Shown in pieces: positions 42,844-51,597 of a stretch of DNA of 64,000 nucleotides (position 1 is the stretch's first letter; each line of letters begins with the position of its first letter). The notes under the pieces are model-generated. The model had not been told where the DNA came from. It ran no database searches and saw only the letters and a list, made by a program, of their open reading frames with translations. Made by a program: the position numbers and the translations under genes. The stretch comes from Pedobacter changchengzhani (GTDB lineage: Bacteria; Bacteroidota; Bacteroidia; Sphingobacteriales; Sphingobacteriaceae). The stretch is from contig NZ_SJCY01000002.1 of NCBI RefSeq assembly GCF_004354365.1, forward strand, positions 124,001 through 188,000. Reading direction: 5' to 3'.

Positions 42844-43539
42844 ATGCAAACAAAAACACACATTTTTTTCGATTTAGACCATACCATTTGGGATTTCGAT
42901 CGCAATGCGGAAGAAACGTTGACTGAACTCTACTCCGAATATAAACTCGATACATTGGGGTTAAATTCATGCGCCGAATTTATAACTACTTACACTGAAA
43001 ATAACCATCAGCTGTGGGCCGATTATCACCTTGGCAAAATAACCAAAGATGTTTTAAGAGCCGAACGTTTTAACAAAACTTTTATTCAGCTTGGCATTCA
43101 TCCAGATCAAGTACCACATCAATTTGAAGATGATTATGTGAAAATTAGTCCGACTAAAACCAATTTATTTGATGGTGCAAATCAAGTTTTAAGTTACCTA
43201 CAAAATAAATATACTTTGCACATCATATCAAACGGCTTTAAAGAAACCACTTTGACTAAGATGAATTTATCTGCATTGAACCCTTATTTTACTAACGTGA
43301 TTATTTCTGAAGATATTGGTGTAAATAAACCAAATCCATTAATTTTTGAACAAGCATTATCAAAAGCCAAGGCGAATAAAACCGAAAGTATAATGATCGG
43401 CGATAGCTTGGAGGCCGACATTTATGGTGCTTTAAATTTTGGAATGGACGCCATTTTTTTCAATCCACTTAAAAAAGAAAAACCTGAAGATGTGAAGGAC
43501 CAAATCCATCATTTGGAAGAGCTCTTTGATTTATTTTAA
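42844..43539 (+). CDS. YjjG family noncanonical pyrimidine nucleotidase (HAD)
   Basis: The 231-residue HAD subfamily IA hydrolase has motif I FFDLDHTIWDFD with nucleophile Asp10 and Asp12, motif II IISNGFKE, and motifs III/IV SEDIGVNKPNPLIF and MIGDSLEADIYGA. The DLDHTIWDFDRN start is characteristic of YjjG, which dephosphorylates non-canonical pyrimidine nucleotides and protects against mutagenic bases. Its place right after upp fits pyrimidine salvage housekeeping. Confidence 0.9.
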   Translation: MQTKTHIFFDLDHTIWDFDRNAEETLTELYSEYKLDTLGLNSCAEFITTYTENNHQLWADYHLGKITKDVLRAERFNKTFIQLGIHPDQVPHQFEDDYVKISPTKTNLFDGANQVLSYLQNKYTLHIISNGFKETTLTKMNLSALNPYFTNVIISEDIGVNKPNPLIFEQALSKAKANKTESIMIGDSLEADIYGALNFGMDAIFFNPLKKEKPEDVKDQIHHLEELFDLF

Positions 43540-43580
43540 GCAAATTGTTTACATATAAATGTTGCCACGAATAAAAATAA

Positions 43581-44093
43581 ATGAGCAATGAAATCTTGTT
43601 TTCAGAAACACAAAAATTTAAGCAATGGTGGTTGTGGTTAATTTTGTTAGGCATTAACTTACTATTCATTTTTGGACTTTTTAACCAGGTTATTGGCAAA
43701 CAACAATTTGGAGACCATCCGATTACCGATACTGGCCTTTTGTTAGTAACGGGATTTACATTTGCACTAACAATTTTGTTTTTAACCTTTAAATTACAAA
43801 CACAGATAAAAAGCGATGGAATTTACGTTAGATTTTTCCCTTTCCATCTAACATTTAGGCATTATACTTGGCAAAGTTTAATAAAATGTTTTGTTCGCAA
43901 GTACGCTCCAATACCTGAGTTTGGCGGTTGGGGATTACGATTAGGACTTTTCGGCGGAGGCAAAGCTTTTAATGTTTCGGGGAATATTGGCCTACAACTC
44001 GAATTTACTGATGAAAATAGATTACTTATTGGCACCAATAAGCCAAAAGAGCTAACGGAAGCTTTAAATAATATTGGGCAGTTAAAACAATAA
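43581..44093 (+). CDS. small two-helix membrane protein of unknown function
   Basis: The 170-residue protein has two transmembrane helices (about 16-38 and 50-70) followed by a beta-rich soluble domain (KSDGIYVRFFPFHLTFRHYTW and GNIGLQLEFTDENRLLIGT) that looks like a bacterial PH-like domain. It resembles the DUF6141-type membrane proteins, but I am not sure of the family. It is a possible third gene of the upp row (41-bp gap). Confidence 0.65.
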   Translation: MSNEILFSETQKFKQWWLWLILLGINLLFIFGLFNQVIGKQQFGDHPITDTGLLLVTGFTFALTILFLTFKLQTQIKSDGIYVRFFPFHLTFRHYTWQSLIKCFVRKYAPIPEFGGWGLRLGLFGGGKAFNVSGNIGLQLEFTDENRLLIGTNKPKELTEALNNIGQLKQ

Positions 44094-44191
44094 TTTCTTA
44101 AATTCGAGCAATAAATGCTACGCCCCTAAATTTATTCGAAAGGCTTCCCTGTTAAGGTAATAAAGCAAATAAAAAATCAAAATTTAAATAC

Positions 44192-44890
44192 ATGAAAAAA
44201 ATTATCCTCTTAATCGTAATGGTTTTTTATACCACTTTAAGTTTCGCACAAAAAAACAGAAACAGAGCCGAAGTTTTTCTTCAAATAAATGATGCCGGCA
44301 CTTACACCGTTTATTTAGATAATGAATTTGTAGGATCCGAAAACGGAAGATTTCGATTTTACGATGTATATAATTCAAACCCTGTAATTTCGATTTACAG
44401 AAATAATATTGTTATTTTTAAGAAAAACATAGCAGTTGTTCAAGATCAACGTTTGATATTAACTTATGCTAAAAACATGGGCATGAGGGTAATTAAACAG
44501 TTAAATATCTACAGAAACGTAGAATATGCATTGGATGATTTTGACAATTACAACAATAATACAAGCGACAATGCAATCGATCAAAATTACACCGAAGTGC
44601 CTAAATCTCTATCCCCGGAAGCCTTTCAGCAATTAAATAAATTGATAAAAGATGAATCGTTTGATGATGGTAAAACGAAATTGCTCCAAGTCGCTTCGAA
44701 AAGCGGAAACTTTACCACCGAACAAGCCAGAATCCTTTTAAAATATTATTCATTTGATAACAACCGTTTGGTAGGTGCAAAAGCGATTTATAAAAGCATT
44801 ATCGACCCTCAAAATTATTTTACTTTAGCTGATTTATTTACTTTCTCATCCAATAAAAGCGATTTCTTAAGCTTCTTAAACAGTAAATAA
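44192..44890 (+). CDS. DUF4476 domain-containing secreted protein
   Basis: The 232-residue protein has a signal peptide (MKKIILLIVMVFYTTLSFAQK), a central beta domain (about 25-105) and a C-terminal helical DUF4476 domain (about 135-230) with LIKDESFDDGKTKLLQVA and ILLKYYSFDNNRLVGAKAIY. The family is widespread in Bacteroidetes and of unknown function. It is followed 18 bp downstream by a DinB-like gene. Confidence 0.82.
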   Translation: MKKIILLIVMVFYTTLSFAQKNRNRAEVFLQINDAGTYTVYLDNEFVGSENGRFRFYDVYNSNPVISIYRNNIVIFKKNIAVVQDQRLILTYAKNMGMRVIKQLNIYRNVEYALDDFDNYNNNTSDNAIDQNYTEVPKSLSPEAFQQLNKLIKDESFDDGKTKLLQVASKSGNFTTEQARILLKYYSFDNNRLVGAKAIYKSIIDPQNYFTLADLFTFSSNKSDFLSFLNSK

Positions 44891-44908
44891 ATAGTTTATC
44901 TTTATTTA

Positions 44909-45436
44909 ATGAACACGGCCAAAATAAAATTTTCGATTAATAAAATTGTGGGTGCTTACAAAAGTAAGTTGTCATCCTATACAGATGCTAATTTTCAACA
45001 AATTCCACCCATTTTAGGGTGGAGTTACAGCGAAGTTTATTCGCATATTTTTGATGCCAGTTTACTTTCTTTAATCGCTTTAGAAAACGCAGCGAAGGGA
45101 AAAGGAGAAGATAAACCTACACATTTTGCAGTAAAAATGATTTTATTTTTTGGCGCTTTTCCGCCAGCTAAAAAATATAAGGTGCCTAAGCAGTTAATTG
45201 ATCGGGTTAAGAAAATATCAAAACCCGAAGCCTTAAATTTTATAAATCAATTTGAGGTAAGTTTGGCTTCGGCCTATCCCACAATATTAAATTCAAACAA
45301 AAACAGTAAAGTTTTACACCCAAGGTTAGGCTATTTAAATGCTGAACAATGGTTGCGTTTTATAGAAATTCACCTCAATCATCATTTAAAACAATTAAAC
45401 AGAATTGAAAAAAGTTTTAAGGTTGAAGCAGTATAA
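44909..45436 (+). CDS. DinB-like (DUF1569/DinB_2) protein
   Basis: The 175-residue all-helical protein matches the DinB four-helix bundle in layout: INKIVGAYKSKLSSY, GWSYSEVYSHIFDASLLSL with the first histidine, then LGYLNAEQWLRFIEIHLNHHLKQL carrying the C-terminal His-x3-His metal residues. Such proteins are metal-dependent thiol transferases (bacillithiol or mycothiol type) or of unknown role. Assignment to the superfamily is good; the substrate is unknown. Confidence 0.75.
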   Translation: MNTAKIKFSINKIVGAYKSKLSSYTDANFQQIPPILGWSYSEVYSHIFDASLLSLIALENAAKGKGEDKPTHFAVKMILFFGAFPPAKKYKVPKQLIDRVKKISKPEALNFINQFEVSLASAYPTILNSNKNSKVLHPRLGYLNAEQWLRFIEIHLNHHLKQLNRIEKSFKVEAV

Positions 45437-45498
45437 TGCCTCTGTTTGATCACAATTCCAGCACCATTTAACCTAATTAATTTTACATCTTTGCAGAA

Positions 45499-46830
45499 AT
45501 GAAGTTTACTGCCTTAAAAGGTTTTGATCAGGAAGCGTTTAACAAGTACTTAAAAAATACAGGTTGGCTAATGTTTGGCAAGTTGCTTAGCCTTATTGTA
45601 AACCTTTTAATTGCCCGTTATTTAGGTCCAATTCTATTTGGCGATTTAAGTTTTGGCTTATCATTGGTGGCAATAATGGCTGCTGTTGGTGCTTTGGGTT
45701 TAGATACTTTTATCATTCGAGAAATTATTCAAGAACCAAATAAAAGAGATGAAATTTTAGGAACTTCGCTTTGGTTACGCCTAATTACCAATGCATTACT
45801 GATACCTATTGTAATTGGTATTTATCTTTTTTCTCATCATTTAACGCCAAATCCGAGCGAGCAACCGCTTACTTTGCTTATCGGCTTGTTGGCATTAGCC
45901 TCGTTTTTCAAATCGTTTAATGTTATCGATTCTTATTTTCAATCTCAGGTTCAATCTAAATACGTTGTTCACGTCCAAAATACCTCGCTCATTGTCACCG
46001 CAATATTTAAAATTATTGTAATTAGTTTAGGTTTACCGCTAATTTATATTGTTTTAGCTTATGTTTTAGATGGTTTAATTTTAGCTTCGGGCTTAATCAT
46101 CATTTACCAAAAAAGAGGCTTACACATATTCGATTGGAATTTTGATAAGCAACGTGCAAAAGATCTGCTAAAAAAATCTACTCCATTAATTTTGGCTGCA
46201 GTAATGGTATCTATCTACATGAAAATAGATGTAATTATGCTAAAAAGCGTTGGCAGTAAGGCCGTGGGGATTTACAGCTCGGCGCAAAATTTAAGCGAAG
46301 CTTGGTATTTTATCCCCGTGGCCATTGTAACTTCTGTATTTCCTGCCTTGCTTAATGCCCGCAAAACAGATTTGAACCGATACCTTAAACGACTAGGCAA
46401 CCTGTACGATTTAATGGTTTTAATCAGCTTACCGATTGCGATTTTTATCAGTTTTTTTGCCTCTGATATTATTCACATTATTTACAAAGGCAAGTTTGAT
46501 GGTGCAGGCCCAATGCTTTCAATTCATATATGGTCGGGCGTTTTTGTGTTTTTAGGCGCCGCAAGTTCGCAGTATTTAATTGCCGAGGGTTATACAAGAA
46601 TTGCATTTTACCGAACGGGTTTAGGTGCAATCATCAATATATTGTTAAACTTATGGTTAATTCCAAAGTATGCAGGTTTAGGTGCGTCTGTTGCCACTTT
46701 AATTGCATGCATTGCATCTACATTCTTTCTTTTATTCGTTTCAAAAACACGAAACCAAGGTATTTTGATGTTAAAATCGTTATTTTTGGTTAATCTATTT
46801 AAAAAAATATTAAAAATTGAGCAATCTTAA
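45499..46830 (+). CDS. flippase (Wzx-like, polysaccharide transport)
   Basis: The 443-residue MOP-superfamily exporter has about 12-14 transmembrane helices. Typical Wzx features include NTGWLMFGKLLSLIVNLLIARYLGP at the N-terminus, IREIIQEP in the first loop, and the mid-protein KIDVIMLKSVGSKAVGIYSSAQNLSEAWYF pattern, which begins the second half. It should flip lipid-linked sugar across the inner membrane. It leads the glycan gene block, and its 3' end overlaps the next gene by 14 bases. Confidence 0.9.
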   Translation: MKFTALKGFDQEAFNKYLKNTGWLMFGKLLSLIVNLLIARYLGPILFGDLSFGLSLVAIMAAVGALGLDTFIIREIIQEPNKRDEILGTSLWLRLITNALLIPIVIGIYLFSHHLTPNPSEQPLTLLIGLLALASFFKSFNVIDSYFQSQVQSKYVVHVQNTSLIVTAIFKIIVISLGLPLIYIVLAYVLDGLILASGLIIIYQKRGLHIFDWNFDKQRAKDLLKKSTPLILAAVMVSIYMKIDVIMLKSVGSKAVGIYSSAQNLSEAWYFIPVAIVTSVFPALLNARKTDLNRYLKRLGNLYDLMVLISLPIAIFISFFASDIIHIIYKGKFDGAGPMLSIHIWSGVFVFLGAASSQYLIAEGYTRIAFYRTGLGAIINILLNLWLIPKYAGLGASVATLIACIASTFFLLFVSKTRNQGILMLKSLFLVNLFKKILKIEQS

Positions 46831-47464
46831 AGCACTAGCAAACTTACTCGCAAAACCCAAGCGATTAAAAGCACTCTTATCCTACGGACATAAAGGTTAT
46901 TTAAAAAGTATTGGCTGGTTTACCGCCTTTGATCAGCAACAAGCCGTTGATGAAAATGGAAATCCCTTACCTTGGGTAACTTATTCTTTTATCGATTTTA
47001 TTAAAGAAAGATTAAATAAAAGCCAAAATATTTTTGAATATGGATCAGGAAGTTCAACCCTTTTTTATGCTGATAAGGTTGCTACGGTTACTTCTGTTGA
47101 GCACGACGAAACGTGGCTAAATAAAATTAAAAATACTAGTCCGGCAAATGCCGAAATGATATACTGCATTTTAGCAACTGATGGAGAATACGCAAAAAAG
47201 GCAACTTTGCTAAACAAAAAATTTGAGGTTATTATTGTTGATGGCCGTGATAGGGTAAATTGCTGTAAATACAGTATTAATGCGCTAACCGAAAACGGTG
47301 TAATTGTTTTAGATGATAGCGAAAGATTAGCATACGAACCTGCGCGAAAACTCCTTACAACTAATGGATTTAAAGAATTAAGCTTTAGCGGCATTTCTCC
47401 AGGATTATTCTACAACAAAGCAACCTCAGTTTTTTATAAAACCAATAACTGTTTGGGCATTTAA
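46817..47464 (+). CDS. SAM-dependent methyltransferase-like protein of the glycan block
   Basis: The 215-residue frame begins at TTG 46817, inside the flippase gene; no ATG is available near the N-terminus. The class I methyltransferase fold is indicated by IFEYGSGSST (72-81; SAM-binding loop), VEHDETW (94-100; acidic end of strand 2) and IIVDGRDRVNC (strand 4). The TLF-x-A pattern in this loop is common to FkbM-like or 'class I SAM methyltransferase' genes in polysaccharide loci. A sugar methylation role is inferred from its neighbours. Confidence 0.75.
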   Translation: MSNLKALANLLAKPKRLKALLSYGHKGYLKSIGWFTAFDQQQAVDENGNPLPWVTYSFIDFIKERLNKSQNIFEYGSGSSTLFYADKVATVTSVEHDETWLNKIKNTSPANAEMIYCILATDGEYAKKATLLNKKFEVIIVDGRDRVNCCKYSINALTENGVIVLDDSERLAYEPARKLLTTNGFKELSFSGISPGLFYNKATSVFYKTNNCLGI

Positions 47465-47621
47465 AACAACGTTAAAATGCCTTTTTCAATTTGGTATTTT
47501 TACTAAAAGCGATACGTTTTTTCTGTGGAAGTGCCACCACAAGAATAGGTTGTGACTTTTGATATATAGTTATTATGTTTAAAATAATTTATTTTCTCTA
47601 AATTTTTGCAGTAAAGAAACA

Positions 47622-48527
47622 ATGCAGCACCTTGCTCCAATAGCACTATTTGTTTACAATCGGCCAAAACACACTTTGCGTACGATTAAATTTTTACAGC
47701 AAAATGAACTTGCTGCAGAAAGTAGATTATTTATATTTTCCGATGGCCCAAAAACTAATCAAGATATTGATAAAGTAACCGAGGTAAGAGACATTATAAA
47801 AAATATAGATGGATTTAAGTCCGTTAAAATAATCGAAAGAAAAGGAAATATAGGTCTAGCAGAATCAATAATTCAAGGCGTTACAGAAATAGTTGAACTT
47901 TATGGACAAATTATCGTTTTTGAAGATGATTTAATTACCTCGCCACATACTTTAAGGTTTTTTAATGATGGACTTACGAAGTATAAAGCAGCCGAAAAAG
48001 TGATGCATATTGGCGCCTATATGTATCCACTGAAAGAAAACAATTTGCCAGAATCTTTTTTTTATCAAATTGCATCGAGTTGGGGCTGGGCCACATGGGC
48101 AAGTGCTTGGCAACATTTTGAACCTAATATTGATAAATTAATTGCCCAATTTGATAAATCGAAAATTGCATCATTTTCAATCGATCATAAAATGAACTTT
48201 TGGAAGCAGGTTAAAGAGTTTAAAAATGGCAAAAATAACAGTTGGGCAATAAGATGGTATGCATCTATTTTTTTAAAAGGAGGATTAACTTTAAACCCAT
48301 CAAAATCTTTAATAAATAACATCGGAAGCGATGGTTCAGGCGTTCATTCAGGAATTAGCGATATTTATAACGTTGTAATCAATCCAAAACCAATCACTTA
48401 TTTTCCAGAGCAATTAGTGCAGAACAAAGATGCTTACGAATTGGTAAAGGAATTTTTGGCTGGCAGAAAAGGCAATTTATGGCAACGCATAAAACGATAT
48501 ATGATTCAACGATTCAATAAAAACTAA
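47622..48527 (+). CDS. glycosyltransferase, GT-A fold, GNT-I-like
   Basis: The 301-residue protein begins APIALFVYNRPKHTLRTIKFL, the nucleotide-sugar binding start of GT-A transferases. It has the acidic metal motif VFEDDL (99-104) and the later SSWGWATWASAW block typical of sugar transferases in capsule loci. A coding start ATG at 47622 follows a 157-bp gap. The sugar specificity is unknown. The gene is followed by a 140-bp AT-rich gap without features. Confidence 0.82.
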   Translation: MQHLAPIALFVYNRPKHTLRTIKFLQQNELAAESRLFIFSDGPKTNQDIDKVTEVRDIIKNIDGFKSVKIIERKGNIGLAESIIQGVTEIVELYGQIIVFEDDLITSPHTLRFFNDGLTKYKAAEKVMHIGAYMYPLKENNLPESFFYQIASSWGWATWASAWQHFEPNIDKLIAQFDKSKIASFSIDHKMNFWKQVKEFKNGKNNSWAIRWYASIFLKGGLTLNPSKSLINNIGSDGSGVHSGISDIYNVVINPKPITYFPEQLVQNKDAYELVKEFLAGRKGNLWQRIKRYMIQRFNKN

Positions 48528-48667
48528 AAATTAGGAAAAATTAATTCTTACTTTTGGTTAACACGATTTTTATAATTAACGCACTGAATTTCAATTTATT
48601 AACTATGAATAATATAAATTGATTTTTTAACACTAATAATAATTTAAAATACCCCAATTCGCAATTT

Positions 48668-49438
48668 ATGGTTGATATTATCAGCGAGAATGTAAAAGCT
48701 GCCTACGATGATTTCTATGCTAAAAACGATGTAGCTTGGCGTATGCTGAGTGCAAAATTTAAAGCAAAAAATATTGTAGATGTTTGCAAGGCAATCAGCC
48801 CGAAAAAAATATTGGAAGTTGGCGCGGGCGATGGAAGTATTCTTCATTATTTAAACGAATGGAAATTTGGATCTGAACTTTACGCTTTAGAAATTGCACA
48901 AACTGGCGTAGATAAAATTAAAGCATTAAATTTATCAACCTTAAAAGAAGTGCAAACTTTCGATGGCTACAAAATCCCTTACGCAGATGATAGCTTCGAT
49001 TTAGTTATTCTTGCCCACGTGTTAGAACATGTAGAACATGAACGCATTTTACTTAGAGAATTAAAAAGAATTGCAAAATACGTTGTTATAGAAGTACCTA
49101 AAGATTACCGTTTTGGTGTTGATAAACGCATTAAACATTTTTTAGATTATGGGCACATTAATATGTACACGCCCACTTCTTTAAGGTTTTTGCTTAAAAG
49201 TGAAGGCTTAGAAATTGTAACAGACAAAACCTCGATGACAGAGCCGGCTGTAAACTTTTTTAACGAATTTATAAACAAAAAAGCCAAAAAATCAGTCGTA
49301 AAAAAGTTGCGCATCAATTTGGAATATTTTGTTAAAAAAACAATTGGGAATGTTTTAGGGAAAAAGAAAAAGGAACAATTTGCTAATGCTTACACCGTTT
49401 TATCCAAAAAATCTGATCACGATATTAAGATATTTTAA
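48668..49438 (+). CDS. class I SAM-dependent methyltransferase
   Basis: The 256-residue methyltransferase has motif I ILEVGAGDGSIL (48-59), YALEIAQTG (acidic end of strand 2), FDLVILAHVLEHVEHERILLREL (motif IV/post I region, Methyltransf_11) and a C-terminal lid. Similar proteins accompany glycosyltransferases in O-antigen or S-layer glycan loci. Substrate unknown. Confidence 0.85.
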   Translation: MVDIISENVKAAYDDFYAKNDVAWRMLSAKFKAKNIVDVCKAISPKKILEVGAGDGSILHYLNEWKFGSELYALEIAQTGVDKIKALNLSTLKEVQTFDGYKIPYADDSFDLVILAHVLEHVEHERILLRELKRIAKYVVIEVPKDYRFGVDKRIKHFLDYGHINMYTPTSLRFLLKSEGLEIVTDKTSMTEPAVNFFNEFINKKAKKSVVKKLRINLEYFVKKTIGNVLGKKKKEQFANAYTVLSKKSDHDIKIF

Positions 49439-49471
49439 AAATCAGATGGCTACAATAAGGCTTATTGATAA

Positions 49472-50626
49472 CTATTGCATCGCTTTGCTGTAAATTTGCA
49501 TTAAAATATTTTTGTTTTCTTTTTCGGTATAGCTACTTTCATACGCAAGCTTTGCGTTTGCGCCCATTTGTAATTTCGATTGCTGGGTTAAACTGCTAAA
49601 TTTTGCAATATTTCCCAAAAGTGAATCTACATCCCCAGGATTAAAAAACAAACCATTCTCGCCATCGGTAATCATCGTTTGCATTGCACCCAAATTACTC
49701 GCAATAACAGGCGTAGCACATGCAAAAGCTTCAATTATAGACATTGGCATTCCTTCAAAACATATAGAAGGGAAAACTAACGCACTACAACTGCTCATTT
49801 GGCTTAAAACTTCATTTTTACTTAAGGCACCCAAAAGCACAATGTTCTTGTTTTGTGCCGCAGCGCTTAAAAGTTCATTTTTCAATGGTCCATCACCTGC
49901 AATACTTAATTTAAAATCTCCTTTTAAAGCTGCGTTTAAGGCAATTCGTATTCCTTTTTCCTCGGATAATCGACCTACATAAAGAAAATAATCTTGTTTA
50001 GGTTTATTAGGAAAATCCAACTTAAAAATGAAATTCGGTTTTAAAGAAAATTTTTGTTCACTTATATTTAGGGTAGAAGAAAGATAAATTTTTCGAGCAA
50101 AATCGGTAAGTACAATATATTGATCGACCAAATTATAAGTCCCCATTTTTTTATGTGCCCAATTAGCAAATGCCAACCAAAAAGTTTTAATTATCGAATT
50201 GGAAAATAATCCTAATTTAACCGCTTTCCACGGAAAATCGCTCTTTACGCTATCTAAAAAAACATTTCCGTTGTTAAAAAGTGTAGCAGAAGGACAAATC
50301 AACCTAAAGTTATGAAGTGTCATCACCAACGGAATTTTAAATTTCTTAACCGCTTTTATCCCCGCTGGACCAATTGCATAATGCAAATTATGAATGTGAA
50401 CCAAATCTGGCTTAAACTGCTTTATGGCTGCTTTAATTCTTCGCATTGCGATGAAATTATAAGGATAAAGTAAAAACTGAATCCAACCTGCCCATCCCTT
50501 TTTATTTGAGAATGTAAGTTCGAAAACCTCTTCAGTTTCTGAAAGCATGGCTTTTTCTAAACGAAAAACTTCATCTTCACCGCCAGGATCTTGATAAAAA
50601 TTATGTACAACTAATATGCGCATCAA
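49472..50626 (-). CDS. glycosyltransferase family 4
   Basis: The 384-residue GT-B protein has the N-terminal HNFYQDPGGEDEVF loop, VHIHNLHYAIGPAGI, and the C-terminal donor-binding block YVGRLSEEKGI, AGDGPLKNEL and CFEGMPMSIIEAFACATPVIASN, containing the E-x7-E motif of GT4. It should transfer a sugar from a nucleotide donor in glycan assembly. It is on the opposite strand from the other genes of the block. Confidence 0.9.
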   Translation of the reverse strand: MMRILVVHNFYQDPGGEDEVFRLEKAMLSETEEVFELTFSNKKGWAGWIQFLLYPYNFIAMRRIKAAIKQFKPDLVHIHNLHYAIGPAGIKAVKKFKIPLVMTLHNFRLICPSATLFNNGNVFLDSVKSDFPWKAVKLGLFSNSIIKTFWLAFANWAHKKMGTYNLVDQYIVLTDFARKIYLSSTLNISEQKFSLKPNFIFKLDFPNKPKQDYFLYVGRLSEEKGIRIALNAALKGDFKLSIAGDGPLKNELLSAAAQNKNIVLLGALSKNEVLSQMSSCSALVFPSICFEGMPMSIIEAFACATPVIASNLGAMQTMITDGENGLFFNPGDVDSLLGNIAKFSSLTQQSKLQMGANAKLAYESSYTEKENKNILMQIYSKAMQ

Positions 50627-50822
50627 ATAATATTGGTTGCAACAAACTTACAAATAAAACGGATAATGGTTAAACTTGCAGTGATGCGTATCAACTTTAC
50701 TAAATGCATTGGTTTAATATTGAAGTGAATTTTAAAAAAAATAAAATAATCTTTTACTAAATTTAGCGCAATAATTACCTTCCTATTAAAGTTAACATCA
50801 AAAAATTTATCAGCTACTTTAA

Positions 50823-51569
50823 ATGCCAAAATTAACCGTCATCACTGTTGTATATAATAATGTTCGCGATATTGAACGTACAATTTTATCTGTACTGGAT
50901 CAATCCTACAAAAATATAGAATATATTGTTATTGATGGGGCATCAACTGATGGCACTTTGGATGTTGTTATGCGGTATAACGATCGGATTGCTAAAATTG
51001 TATCTGAACCAGATAAAGGTATTTACCACGCAATGAATAAGGGCTTAGCCTTGGCCGAAGGCAGATATGTGCTGTTTATGAATTCGGGTGATGAAATTTA
51101 TGCAAATCATACTGTCGAAGATATTTTTAATACCTCGCCAGGCGCTGATATTTATTATGGTGAGACAGAAATGTACAACGACAATTGGGAGAGTTTAGGT
51201 AAGAGAAGACACGAAGTACCAGAAGAATTTAGTTGGAAGAGCTTTAAATTTGGTATGAGCGTTAGTCATCAAGCCATTTACATTAGGAGAAGCATTGTTT
51301 CTCCATTCAATTTAAGGTATAAATACAGTGCCGATATCGATTGGATTATTAAAGCATCAAAAAAAGCATCGAATATAGTTAATGTGCATGCCTATGTTGC
51401 CAAATACTTAGTTGGTGGTATGAGTAAGCAAAAACAGCGCGAAAGTTTGATAGAAAGGTTTAAAATTTTTTCGAAGTATTATGGTTTACTACCAAATGTA
51501 TTAAACCACTTAATTATTGCGGGCAACTTATTGGCGTATTTTATTAAGCATAGAAAAACAAACGATTAA
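50823..51569 (+). CDS. glycosyltransferase family 2
   Basis: The 248-residue GT-A protein shows TVVYNNVRDIERTILSVLDQS, YIVIDGASTDGT (nucleotide-binding) and MNSGDEIY (the D-x-D-like metal site). The WKSFKFGMSVSHQAIYI block is typical of the WcaA/EpsE group. It lies at the end of the glycan block, divergent from the GT4 gene with 196 bp between them. Confidence 0.9.
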   Translation: MPKLTVITVVYNNVRDIERTILSVLDQSYKNIEYIVIDGASTDGTLDVVMRYNDRIAKIVSEPDKGIYHAMNKGLALAEGRYVLFMNSGDEIYANHTVEDIFNTSPGADIYYGETEMYNDNWESLGKRRHEVPEEFSWKSFKFGMSVSHQAIYIRRSIVSPFNLRYKYSADIDWIIKASKKASNIVNVHAYVAKYLVGGMSKQKQRESLIERFKIFSKYYGLLPNVLNHLIIAGNLLAYFIKHRKTND

Positions 51570-51597
51570 CTTTGGCTTTTTTAGCGCGCTCTGATTT

